The translations under genes and the position numbers were made by a program. From the NCBI GenBank assembly GCA_039969155.1, contig JBDVOJ010000038.1, forward strand, positions 62,001 to 126,000: a DNA stretch of 64,000 nt. Direction: 5' to 3'. The DNA comes from GCA-002733465 sp039969155 (GTDB lineage: Bacteria > Pseudomonadota > Gammaproteobacteria > Enterobacterales > Kangiellaceae). The notes under the pieces were generated by a model, which saw only the letters and a program-made list of their open reading frames with translations, searched no databases and was not told the origin of the DNA. Numbering within the stretch: the stretch's first letter is position 1; each line of letters begins with the position of its first letter. Below, one piece after another: positions 36,201 through 45,080 of the stretch.

Positions 36201-37193
36201 TTAAAACCATCGTTTAACTTTGAATATCCAAATCTGCAACGCGACAATAGCCACTAACGCAATAGCAAAAATGGCAAATGCGTAGGGGTTATCAGCGCCT
36301 GGAATCCCGCCAACATTGATACCTAGCAAACCCGTGAGAAATCCCAGCGGCAAGAATATGGCGGCCACAATGGAAAGCACATACATACGACTATTTAATT
36401 GCTCCGATAGTCTATTGACTAACTCTTCTTGAGTCACCGCTGCACGATCTCGAGCGGAATCGATATCTTCGATGTAACGAGTCAAACGATCATTGGTCTC
36501 CCTCAAATGAATCCTGTCAGACGCAGTAAACCAACTAATTTTTTCGTTTTGCAGTTGTAACATCGCCTCTCTTTGAGGAGCCAAGTAGCGTCTAAGCGAA
36601 ATCGCTTGACGACGCAGATTAGCGATAACACTTCGCAGTGTATAAGATTCCGTCTCTAAAATAGTTTCCTCGATTTCTGCAACCTGGTCTTCAATACTTT
36701 GAATGGTGTCATCCATTCTAGAAATCAACAGTTCGGTAAGTAGTGCAATAAATTCGCCTGGTGTTTCGGGTCCCTCCTTGGCGCATACAAGGTTGGCAAT
36801 ATCTCTAGCGGATAACGAAGAACGACTTCGAGTACTAATAATGTGCTTGCCATCACTCCAAAGTCTGATCGCGATCATATCTTCAGGATCGGCTCCTGGA
36901 TTGAGGTTAACGCCTCTTAGCGAGATAAGCACGCCGTTACGCATGATGCTCGCTCGAGGTCTAGTTTCCTCATCGAGTAGCGCGTTTACAACAAAATCGC
37001 CTAACACTTCTTGCTTGCGGATCCAATCTTGTGTCATCTGATGTCGGTAGTTAAAGTGTAACCACATAGAGTCTGCACTATCGAGGTTTTCAGGTAACTG
37101 GTCAGAACGGATCTCGACTCCCTTGTTTTCACCATTGAGATAGTATCCATAGACCAACCCATCTTGCACGTTAGCTTTTTCTTCTGCAGCCAT
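36201..37193 (-). CDS. ZntB-like CorA-superfamily cation transporter
   Basis: The 330-residue protein has a cytoplasmic alpha/beta and coiled-helix part (about 1-265), then two C-terminal helices (about 272-292 and 303-325). The pore loop after the first reads GLLGINVGG, a GxN variant of the CorA GMN motif, as in ZntB. Zinc or other divalent transport is likely. The ATG overlaps the stop of the preceding MscS gene by one base (TAATG), so the two are coupled. Confidence 0.88.
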   Translation of the reverse strand: MAAEEKANVQDGLVYGYYLNGENKGVEIRSDQLPENLDSADSMWLHFNYRHQMTQDWIRKQEVLGDFVVNALLDEETRPRASIMRNGVLISLRGVNLNPGADPEDMIAIRLWSDGKHIISTRSRSSLSARDIANLVCAKEGPETPGEFIALLTELLISRMDDTIQSIEDQVAEIEETILETESYTLRSVIANLRRQAISLRRYLAPQREAMLQLQNEKISWFTASDRIHLRETNDRLTRYIEDIDSARDRAAVTQEELVNRLSEQLNSRMYVLSIVAAIFLPLGFLTGLLGINVGGIPGADNPYAFAIFAIALVAIVALQIWIFKVKRWF

Positions 37194-38179
37194 TATGACT
37201 TATCTCCATTGCTTTCGATGATATGAATATCTCGTTGAGGAAAAGGGATTTGTATGTTGTGCTCTCTGAAAACGCGATCAATTTCAAAATTTATTGCGCT
37301 GGTTGTTCGAGTTGTGGTTAAAATATCTTTAACAAACACTCGCAATTCAAAATCCAAACTACTATCGCCAAACCGCAAAAACAAAACTTCAGGGTCAAGG
37401 TATTCTTTGTGGCCAAGCACTACTTCAGGATTGTTACGAGCGATTTCAATCAATAAATCTTTGACTTTCCCCGTATCAGAACCGTAGGCAACTCCGATGG
37501 CGATTCTGATCCTTCCGACGGAAGTATTTAACATCCAATTGGTTACCTGGTTAGTGAGCAGCTCCGAATTCGGGATCAGAACATCGGCAAAGTCAAACGT
37601 TTGCACTTGGGTAGATCGAATATTAATATCTTTAACAAACCCTTGAGTATTACCAACAATGATCCAATCGCCGCGTTTTATGGGGCGCTCAAATAGCAGT
37701 ATTAACCCTGAAATAAAATTGCTGACTATGTTTTGCAAACCGAATCCAATCCCTAATGACAAAGCTCCGGCGACCAACGCTAAACTTGATAGTTTGATTC
37801 CCGCTATGGATAAACTAAATAGGATGGCGATAACAACGATTGCATACCACATTAAGGATGCACTCGCTTCTCTAGCCCCTTTGGACAGTTTGCTCTTTAA
37901 AAACCACTTATTCTCGACTCTATTTTTGACCCACTGCCCCAGTTTTAAGCTAATAAAAAAGAACAGTAAACCCAGAGTGACATTCCATAAGCTGATAGTC
38001 ACATCACCAACCGCAAATCCATCAAAGAATAGCCGTTTAACTGATTCAAAGATACTTTCTAATGTAGCATTGGCCGACGGCGTTTCAGCAGCCACAGGGG
38101 CAGAGTTTTCAGCTATATTACTTCCAGAAGAAGACTCTGCCAGGCTAAGCAGATTAACGAGCAGTTCAGTTGTTTTCAT
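37193..38179 (-). CDS. Small-conductance mechanosensitive channel (MscS family)
   Basis: This 328-residue MscS has the pore helix LALVAGALSLGIGFGLQNIVSN, the beta-domain FERPIKRGDWIIVG and the loop ADVLIPNSEL. An N-terminal part of about 55 residues plus two helices precedes it. It opens under membrane tension to release solutes. It heads the leftward operon with the ZntB-like, MscS-like and NhaA genes. Confidence 0.92.
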   Translation of the reverse strand: MKTTELLVNLLSLAESSSGSNIAENSAPVAAETPSANATLESIFESVKRLFFDGFAVGDVTISLWNVTLGLLFFFISLKLGQWVKNRVENKWFLKSKLSKGAREASASLMWYAIVVIAILFSLSIAGIKLSSLALVAGALSLGIGFGLQNIVSNFISGLILLFERPIKRGDWIIVGNTQGFVKDINIRSTQVQTFDFADVLIPNSELLTNQVTNWMLNTSVGRIRIAIGVAYGSDTGKVKDLLIEIARNNPEVVLGHKEYLDPEVLFLRFGDSSLDFELRVFVKDILTTTRTTSAINFEIDRVFREHNIQIPFPQRDIHIIESNGDKS

Positions 38180-38717
38180 TGTTTTTACTCAAGCGTTTTA
38201 TATTGCAGTGGGAAAAGCGTTATAGCAAAGCTTTGCGACAAGCCAGACTGCTTTACAGCCGCCTATAACAACCCCACCAAAGAGCGTTCTCACTAGTTTA
38301 ATTGGGCTAGCACCAATTGTCATTAGATAATGATACCCGGCTTAACACTAAGTCGTTAACTACTCTCAATTGACTATGGGGCTTTATCAACCGCAATATT
38401 GACTTTCTAACACCACAAAACTCTTTACTTTAGTGACTGTTTGTCCGAAGCTAGTACTTAAATAGAGCACCAACTGTTCTGTCTTAATGATTAGTCTGAG
38501 CGCAGAGTTTCTGAATCGGGCTATTACTCTTTTGTTGGTGTTTTATCGATAATGGGTAGAGTATTGAAATCGAATGTTTGTTGCCTAGTGGCCGCAACTT
38601 AAATAGTGTAGTACTGCGATAAACTAGGACTATCGGCCTTCTTAATAGACCAGTTCGAAACCAGTTCTTTATCAATAATAGAGGCTAATAATTGGCCTTT
38701 TTTGAGGAAACTAATTA
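38180..38717. other. 538-bp divergent intergenic region
   Basis: No convincing gene is seen. Two adjacent palindromes, AATTGG-N7-CCAATT (38300-38318) and TCATTA-N2-TAATGA (38320-38333), lie about 120-155 bp upstream of the MscS operon and could be operators. GAGGAAA before 38718 is the ribosome site of the rightward gene. Confidence 0.4.
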
Positions 38718-39764
38718 ATGAAAAATGCACCTTTTGAATTAGCTGGTGTTACTGTTCAACCGGGAACCCAAGAAACTATAGAGATCCCTTTAGCGGCTAT
38801 GGTGACCCATGATGAAACTAAGATGACAGTTCATGTTATCCATGGAAAAAAGCCAGGGCCCTGCCTATTTGTTAGCGCAGCAATCCATGGTGACGAAATT
38901 AATGGCGTCGAAATAATACGGCGATTAGTCAAACTAAAACAGATAAAGTCGATTAGTGGTACTTTGATAGCGATACCAATCGTGAACGTCCACGGTTTTG
39001 TCACATACTCAAGATACTTACCCGATGGTCGAGACTTAAATCGTTGTTTCCCTGGAAGCCGAAAAGGTTCTCTTGCAGGTCGTATGGCCAACACATTCTT
39101 TAAGGAAATTGTCCAAAAATGTAGCCATGGAATTGATCTTCACACAGGCGCAAGACATCGAGAAAACTTGCCGCAAATTCGCGCGGATATGTCTATTCAA
39201 GAAGTTAAGGAACTTGCCCTTTCCTTTGGGGTACCAGCAATTTTGGACTCTAAAATTCGAGATGGCTCCTTAAGAGGCGCTGGCGGTGATGCAGGTGTTA
39301 ACATCTTATTATACGAGGCCGGTGAAGCTTTAAGATTCGATGAAGTGTCAATAAGAGCTGGAGTACGAGGGATTTTGAATGTCATGAGCGCGCTGAAAAT
39401 GAGACCTCCCAAGAAAAAGCCGAAAGCTGAAAAGATAGCAATCATTTCATCAAATACAGCTTGGGTTCGAGCTCCTTACAGCGGCGTTCTCAGGGTACTG
39501 GTTCCAATGGGTGGAAAAGCTGAAAAAGGCTGCGTACTCGGTGTGATCTCTGATCCTCTGGGACAAAGTGAATATGAAGTCTTGGCTCCTGCGGACGGCG
39601 TAGTCATAGGTAGAACTAATTTGCCGCTGGCTCATGAAGGTGATGCATTATTTCATTTAGCTTACTATAAGAAACAAACAGATAATGTGGCAGAGCAGGT
39701 AGAAGATTTCCAAGAGCGATTAGATGTTGATTCTGCGGTGTATAAAGATATATCGATGACTTAA
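38718..39764 (+). CDS. Succinylglutamate desuccinylase/aspartoacylase family protein
   Basis: This 348-residue M14-type zinc hydrolase has zinc ligands H57 and E60 in HGDEINGVE and H142 in DLHTG, plus DLNRCFPG. The C-terminal 90 residues form a lipoyl/barrel-sandwich-like domain (VRAPYSGVLRVLV, GVISDPLGQ), common in the AstE-like group. The substrate is an N-acyl amino acid or peptide, not identifiable here. It is a single gene with a long upstream region. Confidence 0.88.
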   Translation: MKNAPFELAGVTVQPGTQETIEIPLAAMVTHDETKMTVHVIHGKKPGPCLFVSAAIHGDEINGVEIIRRLVKLKQIKSISGTLIAIPIVNVHGFVTYSRYLPDGRDLNRCFPGSRKGSLAGRMANTFFKEIVQKCSHGIDLHTGARHRENLPQIRADMSIQEVKELALSFGVPAILDSKIRDGSLRGAGGDAGVNILLYEAGEALRFDEVSIRAGVRGILNVMSALKMRPPKKKPKAEKIAIISSNTAWVRAPYSGVLRVLVPMGGKAEKGCVLGVISDPLGQSEYEVLAPADGVVIGRTNLPLAHEGDALFHLAYYKKQTDNVAEQVEDFQERLDVDSAVYKDISMT

Positions 39765-39920
39765 CCAGTCACTGATTAATTTAAATACAACAAGAATAAC
39801 TAGAATTAACAAACAGAATATGAAGTGAATTTAAGTAAAGATAAGCGTAAAACTGGACGATTTTTCAATACTCTTGATTTGCTTTTCTAGTTTTTCGAGG
39901 TTCGGTCTTATAGCTAAAGT

Positions 39921-40199
39921 CTACTTGACCGTTACCCCATTCCAAAAAGCTAACCTACCTTCTATTTCTTTTGCAGCGTCCTTAGTTTCAGGATAATACC
40001 AAACAGCATTAGTATTTAACTTTCCGTCAACTAAAAGCGAGAAATAACTAGCTTTACCTTTCCACGGGCAAAAAGAAGTATGTTCGCTTTCAACCAAATA
40101 ATTCTTATTGACCGATTCGACAGGAAAGTAATGATTTCCTTCAGTATCGATGGTTTCATTACTTTCCGCAATCACTTTATTATTCCAAATCGCTTGCAT
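39921..40199 (-). CDS. DUF427 domain protein
   Basis: This 92-residue single DUF427 domain has family motifs VIAESNET, YFPVESVN, CPWKGKASY and AVWYYPE. The fold is a small beta-barrel of unknown function. It lies 22 bp downstream of the anti-sigma gene. With the sigma factor it forms a three-gene leftward operon, which suggests a link to oxidative or light stress. Confidence 0.88.
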   Translation of the reverse strand: MQAIWNNKVIAESNETIDTEGNHYFPVESVNKNYLVESEHTSFCPWKGKASYFSLLVDGKLNTNAVWYYPETKDAAKEIEGRLAFWNGVTVK

Positions 40200-40221
40200 A
40201 ATTGATTACCTCAGGTAGGGC

Positions 40222-40866
40222 CTAATTAACCCACCAATTGATAATTGGACCGAAAGTCCCTGTAAACTTTAAAGGTGCATCAGTAATCGCTAGACAAACA
40301 CAACCTTCATCACCTGCAAGCGGTTGATGCTCTACTGAGGAATCATTAACAATAAACTCACCAGTTCGATAAGTACCGTCTTTGTCACTAAAATCCCCTT
40401 CTAAAACCAAGGTATATTCACTTCCTGAGTGAGTATGTTTTGGAATTTTCGCTCGCGGTGCAAACTTTAACAGCTCCATCTGAAAGCGCGGGTCGTTCAT
40501 CGCTACAGTCGCTTTCGATATATTCTTAGTGACTTTTTCCCATTGTAGATTTTCATAGTTTCTTTCACTAAGTTGCTGTACGAAAGGTCGATCCATTTCA
40601 GCAACAGCACACTCTTCAAAAGGAGAAATATTTTGTTCGATAGGAAGCTCTTCTACATCAGCCAACAACTTGTTAAAAAATTCATCGCTTACTGATTCTT
40701 CGGCAACGGACTCAAGTGTTTGGCCTCCGACATCTTCTAACTGAGAAACCTTTTCTCGACAACTTTCACAATCTTGTAAATGGACACCAATCGCAACCGA
40801 CAAGGCTGGCTCTAATTGTCCGCTGGAATACTTTAATAAAAAGTCTATATCAGGATGATAATTCAT
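40222..40866 (-). CDS. ChrR-like anti-sigma factor with zinc and cupin domains
   Basis: The 214-residue protein has two domains. The N-terminal anti-sigma domain has zinc ligands H4 and H29-x3-C33-x2-C36. The C-terminal cupin (about 125-205) has the metal set H144, H146, E150 and H180 (KHTHSGSE, EH). Both sets match Rhodobacter sphaeroides ChrR, which releases RpoE when singlet oxygen is present. The ATG overlaps the sigma factor stop (ATGA), so the pair is made together. Confidence 0.93.
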   Translation of the reverse strand: MNYHPDIDFLLKYSSGQLEPALSVAIGVHLQDCESCREKVSQLEDVGGQTLESVAEESVSDEFFNKLLADVEELPIEQNISPFEECAVAEMDRPFVQQLSERNYENLQWEKVTKNISKATVAMNDPRFQMELLKFAPRAKIPKHTHSGSEYTLVLEGDFSDKDGTYRTGEFIVNDSSVEHQPLAGDEGCVCLAITDAPLKFTGTFGPIINWWVN

Positions 40867-41540
40867 AGTCTTGTACCTCCCATATGGGATCTTAAAATTT
40901 TCAATGCACTACGGATTCGAGATTTGACAACTCCTGGTGTCATATCTAATTCTTCCGCCGCAATTTGGTGGCTCTTATCTTCAAAATAAACTTTTTGAAT
41001 GACATGCCGTTGTTCATCGTTTAACAGCTCAAATAAGTTGGAAATTTGCTGTTTAGTTCTTTCAGCATCAAGCTGCTCTTCAAATGCACTTTCTTCGTAA
41101 GACTCTGCGCAATCATCTTCATTGACTTCGTCAATTTTTTTCTTTCTTAAATAATCAATTCTTGAATTTCTGACTATCGTAAAAATCCAAGTGGAAACTT
41201 TTGCTTTTTCCGGGTTGTAGCTAGCGGCCTTTTGCCAAATCTTTATAAACACTTCATGCATCAGTTCTTCTGCTTTACTCGCTAACCCTTTTTGTAGATA
41301 AAAAGATTTAATCTTAGGAGCAAAATGAACATAAAGTGCTTGATAGGCGTTTTTATCTCGCTTTTCAGCCACTGCCAACAAATGATGTCTCCACCTTACT
41401 GGATCTTGCTGTAGCGATAAATTATTAGAGGAACTTTCACTAGACATAGTCTTAGTCTTTCCCTTCAAGTTAGTATTTTGCTTGGCATTGACTGGCCAAT
41501 ATACTAAATTATCGCTGTATTGTCTTTGAATTAAACCCAT
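40863..41540 (-). CDS. rpoE: ECF RNA polymerase sigma factor (RpoE/ChrR-partner type)
   Basis: Region 2 (ALYVHFAPKIKSFYLQ, VSTWIFTIVRNSRIDYLRKKK) and region 4 (VIQKVYFEDKSHQIAAEEL, VKSRIRSALKILR) of an ECF factor are complete. Its pairing with a ChrR-like anti-sigma places it in the ECF11-type group. I use the ATG at 41540, because AAGGA lies 6 bp before it. The ATG at 41447, giving 194 residues, is closer to the usual length but has a poorer site. The reading frame is open upstream to 41597, but that part lies inside a hairpin. No matching ECF promoter lies just before the gene. Confidence 0.88.
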   Translation of the reverse strand: MGLIQRQYSDNLVYWPVNAKQNTNLKGKTKTMSSESSSNNLSLQQDPVRWRHHLLAVAEKRDKNAYQALYVHFAPKIKSFYLQKGLASKAEELMHEVFIKIWQKAASYNPEKAKVSTWIFTIVRNSRIDYLRKKKIDEVNEDDCAESYEESAFEEQLDAERTKQQISNLFELLNDEQRHVIQKVYFEDKSHQIAAEELDMTPGVVKSRIRSALKILRSHMGGTRL

Positions 41541-41577
41541 AATATTTCCTTGGTTTGGCAAACTGAGTGGAAATTCA

Positions 41578-41607
41578 TACCAAGCAATTGTCTTCAATTA
41601 CTTGGTA
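41578..41607 (-). repeat. Hairpin between the DUF4397 gene and the sigma factor gene
   Basis: TACCAAG and CTTGGTA arms continue inward through one G-T pair to AATTG/CAATT, about 13 bp in all with a 4-base loop. No strong T-run follows on the minus strand. It may only partly stop transcription from the DUF4397 gene, leaving read-through into the sigma operon. Confidence 0.45.
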
Positions 41608-41624
41608 CGTCCAACTCCTACAAA

Positions 41625-42995
41625 TTAGAAAGTTTCGACCACGAAATCATCTAATAAGATTAATCCGAGAGGAGCTCCACCACCTTCCGCGTCTCTTGCA
41701 ATCGCGGTGTAAACACCTGCAGCATCCAAAGTAATGGTAACTGGGCCAATAGCAGCGTCACTTGAGCCTGTGGCTGTCACAACAACATCATAAGAACCTG
41801 GCGCAACGGATAAGAAATCTGTATCGGCTAACAAAGCTACATCAGCTAAGGTTGGTGCGACTGTACTGATGTCTGTACCGACTTCTACTAAATAAATATC
41901 AACATTCGCCGCTGTAGGACTCGCGTGTACTATTCTAAGCTTGGACTCAGTGGCTACTCGACGGTTATCAGCAGTTAACACTAACGGTGCAATAGAAGCT
42001 AACTCGTTGGCTGCAATCACGTTATATGCTGTGCCAGCCATCAAATCTAAGTCTGCGTCAATCACCACAGGTGTTTCAGTTCCAGCTGGCACCACTTTGA
42101 CATTGTAGCTGTCTGCCGCTAAATCGACATATCCAGCAAATTCGCCAAAGCCTAAATCTCCTATCAGTGGAGCTTCAAAATTGTCGTTGGCGATCACATC
42201 GACCGCTGGAGCATCAGCCGACGCATGCACAACTCGAACTTCTGCAGGTGTGTTTGTGTCAAGCAGCTCAGTTGCGCCACTCTCACTCACTAGCAATAAG
42301 TTAACTGGTTGAGCACCAGGACCGGTGTTTTCGATCGCTGCCACTAACCAGTCTGCGCCGCCTGGAAGAGAGATAGCTCCAGAGTCATACACCACACTAT
42401 CTGAATCGCCGGCCAGAGTAATCCTAATTTGATAGTCACCAGCTGCAACGGTTGTTGCATCAAGACTGTCTTTAAAACTTGCCGTTACTAGTGCGCTTGA
42501 TTGCTCCAGCTCAGCATCTGGCGCAGTGACATAAACATCAACCATTGGTGCCTGCGGTGCAGCATGAACAATCTGGACTCTGGCGTCTGTACTCGCAATT
42601 ACTTCATCCGAACGCGTTAAAATAAGAGGCTCTATATTGGCTGTATCATTTACGGCTAACACGCTATAGACTAAATTTTGTGTTAGATCTGCAGTGACCG
42701 CGTCAAAAGCATCAATGGTGGTACCGTCAGGTAAAATAGCCTTAACTTCCGCGGTGTGGCTACCAGCGGCTAGTTCAGCGATACCAGTAGCTTGCTTGTA
42801 ATTCACATCTGCAGCTATTTCAGTACCATCTAAAATCAAATTGACTAATGGTGCATCGGGAGATGCATGAACAACTTGAATCTTGGTCATTGCGACAGGC
42901 GCAGGGGGGGTTACTACGTCGTTATCATCATTGTCACTACTACATCCGACCATACCCAAAAAGCCAATCAGCATCCATGGGGTTAGTTTTTTCAT
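41625..42995 (-). CDS. DUF4397 repeat lipoprotein
   Basis: I start at the ATG at 42995, where GGAG lies 8 bp upstream and a lipoprotein signal follows (MKKLTPWMLIGFLGMVGCSS). The mature protein of about 440 residues has four copies of a roughly 105-residue DUF4397 unit. Each begins VHASPDAP or a variant (VHAAPQAP, VHASADAP, VHASPTAA). Such domains are thought to be surface beta-sandwich modules; their ligand is unknown. An ECF-type promoter match is at 43034-43059. The gene sits between the ChrR-type sigma operon and the lipid operon. Confidence 0.88.
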   Translation of the reverse strand: MKKLTPWMLIGFLGMVGCSSDNDDNDVVTPPAPVAMTKIQVVHASPDAPLVNLILDGTEIAADVNYKQATGIAELAAGSHTAEVKAILPDGTTIDAFDAVTADLTQNLVYSVLAVNDTANIEPLILTRSDEVIASTDARVQIVHAAPQAPMVDVYVTAPDAELEQSSALVTASFKDSLDATTVAAGDYQIRITLAGDSDSVVYDSGAISLPGGADWLVAAIENTGPGAQPVNLLLVSESGATELLDTNTPAEVRVVHASADAPAVDVIANDNFEAPLIGDLGFGEFAGYVDLAADSYNVKVVPAGTETPVVIDADLDLMAGTAYNVIAANELASIAPLVLTADNRRVATESKLRIVHASPTAANVDIYLVEVGTDISTVAPTLADVALLADTDFLSVAPGSYDVVVTATGSSDAAIGPVTITLDAAGVYTAIARDAEGGGAPLGLILLDDFVVETF

Positions 42996-43033
42996 CGGTG
43001 TTTCTCCGGGTTTTGTTAGTAAGTGATGAGATT

Positions 43034-43059
43034 TACGCACCCCTGATTCGATTGGATCG
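43034..43059 (-). promoter_or_regulatory. ECF-type promoter facing the DUF4397 gene
   Basis: On the minus strand CGATCC, 16 bp, CGTAAA. It has one mismatch to the TGATC(C/T)-N16-CGTA pattern of the other two sites. The leader would be about 30 bp. It is back to back with the lipid-operon promoter. Confidence 0.5.
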
Positions 43060-43081
43060 AATAATTTGAATTTATTTTTTT

Positions 43082-43107
43082 TGATCTGGTTAGCTTTGTA
43101 TAGCGTA
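43082..43107 (+). promoter_or_regulatory. ECF-type promoter of the lipid-remodelling operon
   Basis: TGATCT, 16 bp, CGTAAA, about 27 bp from expected initiation to the GTG of the DUF3833 gene. It shares -35 core, spacing and CGTA with the site at 26142. Confidence 0.6.
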
Positions 43108-43142
43108 AAACAAAGCATCGACTCATAAAGGAATAACTATTA

Positions 43143-43739
43143 GTGAACAAATTACTTATATCTGCCCTGACAACTCTTTTACTAAGCGGTTGTTCAATAA
43201 ACCCAGAGCAATACAAGAGCAATAGCCCTAGCTTGTCGTTTGCAGACTATTTTGAGGGAAAGCTTTGCGCTTGGGGTACCTTGAAGGGCCGCAATAATGA
43301 GGTGACTAGAAAATTTATTGCAAACATAGATGCTTTTAAGGAACAGTCGTATATTGTTCTAGACGAGCAATTTGTTTTCAGTGACGGTGAAAAGCAAACT
43401 CGGGTATGGAAATTCATTGAAAATGGTGATGCTATCTCAGGCACCGCGGGAGATGTCGTTGGAGAAGCTACAGGAAAAATCTTTGGTGATAGTCTGCATT
43501 TAACTTACACCCTGGATATACCTCAAGACGAGGAAAGTATTGAAGTTGAAATGGATGACTGGCTACACTTGGTTGATAGGGACACTTTGATGGGTACCAC
43601 AAAGATGACTAAGTGGGGCTTTAATGTTGGACAAATCGATATCGTAATACAAAAAAGAAATGCTTCGACCGATTGTTTTGCGGGAACAGTTGTCCAGCAG
43701 GAATCAAATCCAACCGGAGACAAGAATGCTTCAATCTAA
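43143..43739 (+). CDS. DUF3833 family lipoprotein
   Basis: This 198-residue lipoprotein has signal MNKLLISALTTLLLSGCS and the DUF3833 core (FADYFEGKLCAWGTLKGR, GEATGKIFGD, DDWLHLVDRDTLMG). It starts with GTG; AAGGA is 10 bp before it. The family has a lipocalin-like look and is regularly found beside ChrR-linked fatty-acid genes. It is the first gene of the operon and overlaps the desaturase start by 14 bp. Confidence 0.85.
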   Translation: MNKLLISALTTLLLSGCSINPEQYKSNSPSLSFADYFEGKLCAWGTLKGRNNEVTRKFIANIDAFKEQSYIVLDEQFVFSDGEKQTRVWKFIENGDAISGTAGDVVGEATGKIFGDSLHLTYTLDIPQDEESIEVEMDDWLHLVDRDTLMGTTKMTKWGFNVGQIDIVIQKRNASTDCFAGTVVQQESNPTGDKNASI

Positions 43740-44667
43740 AAACATCGACAAGAACTTAATAAGCAAAATTGAAGCTTGGTTTGATAGTTCTGCATTAACC
43801 AGTAGCGATGGAGATTCAATTAGTTGGACTAGGATAATTCCCTTTATCATCGTCCACCTAGGTGTCTTAGGCGTATTTTTTGTCGGTTTTTCATGGTTTG
43901 CTTTTTGGACCTGTGTCTTTTTATACCTACTCAGAATGTTTGCAATCACTGGATTCTATCACCGGTATTTTTCACATAAGAATTTTAAAACTAGCCGTGT
44001 AGTGCAAATGATCTTTGCGGTGATCGGAGCCTCTTCTGCGCAGCGAGGACCATTATGGTGGGCCTCTCATCATCGCCAACACCATGCAAGTGCCGATCAA
44101 GAAAGCGATCCACATTCTCCCAAGTATAAGGGATTCTTATGGAGCCATACTCTTTGGTTCCTTTCTGACAAAAATTTTGAAACTAATACAAAACGAATAA
44201 AAGACTTCGCTCGGTTTAAAGAGCTGCGTTGGCTGGACCGATTTGATATTGCCGTTCCAGCGGCACTCGCGGTATTACTCTATGTAACGGGTAGCTTGCT
44301 GGAAACCTTTGCACCGGAATATAAAACAAATGGTTCGCAGCTATTGGTGTGGGGTTTCTTTATCTCTACAGTTATTCTTTACCACGCCACTTACACTATT
44401 AACTCGCTTGCTCATCGCTTTGGAACAAGGCGTTTTGAAACTAAAGATGACAGTCGTAATAATGCTCTTTTGGCTTTAATTACTTTAGGCGAAGGCTGGC
44501 ACAACAATCACCATTACTACTCAGGAACTGTAAGACAAGGTTTCCGCTGGTGGGAGATAGATATCACATTCTATATTTTAAAATTGATGAGTTTTTTTGG
44601 TCTGGTTTGGGACTTAAAACCCATTCCTGAAAAAGTAAAAATTCAAATGAAAGGTAAATTGTCATGA
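43726..44667 (+). CDS. Fatty-acid desaturase (delta-9 acyl type)
   Basis: This membrane di-iron desaturase has three histidine boxes, HRYFSH, HHRQHH and HNNHHYY, and about four membrane helices. The ATG at 43726 is chosen: GGAG lies 6 bp upstream, and an earlier in-frame start at 43660 would overlap the previous gene by 80 bp. It adds a double bond to an acyl chain. The substrate may be phospholipid or acyl-CoA. Coupled by ATGA overlap to the next gene. Confidence 0.92.
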   Translation: MLQSKNIDKNLISKIEAWFDSSALTSSDGDSISWTRIIPFIIVHLGVLGVFFVGFSWFAFWTCVFLYLLRMFAITGFYHRYFSHKNFKTSRVVQMIFAVIGASSAQRGPLWWASHHRQHHASADQESDPHSPKYKGFLWSHTLWFLSDKNFETNTKRIKDFARFKELRWLDRFDIAVPAALAVLLYVTGSLLETFAPEYKTNGSQLLVWGFFISTVILYHATYTINSLAHRFGTRRFETKDDSRNNALLALITLGEGWHNNHHYYSGTVRQGFRWWEIDITFYILKLMSFFGLVWDLKPIPEKVKIQMKGKLS

Positions 44668-45080
44668 TTGTTGAACAATTTAAGTCCACTTATCAAAATA
44701 TGAACGCGTCGAACATTGCCTCGATTGAAGGTCTTTATGCAGAGCAAATTGAATTTAACGACCCGTTCCACAAAGTCATAGGTTTAAGAGCGCTTAAAAG
44801 CTACTTTGAAGAGCTCTATGAAAATGTAGATTCCGTCAGTTTTTCATTTGGTGAATGCATTAACCAACATGATCAATACTTTATAGAATGGGAAATGACG
44901 GTTTGTCACCCGAAGTTAAACAAAGGCGAACCAATTTTGGTACCTGGAGCTACCCTTTTTAAAGTAGACCAGCAAGAAAAAATTATTTTTCATAGAGACT
45001 ACTTTGACGCAGGAGTAATGCTTTACGAACACATCCCACTTTTAGGTCGGTTGATTAAATGGGTAAAAGGAAGAATCTAA
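44664..45080 (+). CDS. NTF2-like (SnoaL-type) protein
   Basis: This 138-residue protein has the cone-shaped NTF2-like fold pattern (YAEQIEFNDPFHKVIGLRAL, EWEMTV, HRDYFDAG). The conserved Asp and His residues could shape a pocket. Members are often isomerases, hydratases or ligand binders; its reaction is not known. Both ends overlap neighbours (ATGA and TAATG), a sign of tight coupling in the lipid operon. Confidence 0.85.
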   Translation: MIVEQFKSTYQNMNASNIASIEGLYAEQIEFNDPFHKVIGLRALKSYFEELYENVDSVSFSFGECINQHDQYFIEWEMTVCHPKLNKGEPILVPGATLFKVDQQEKIIFHRDYFDAGVMLYEHIPLLGRLIKWVKGRI

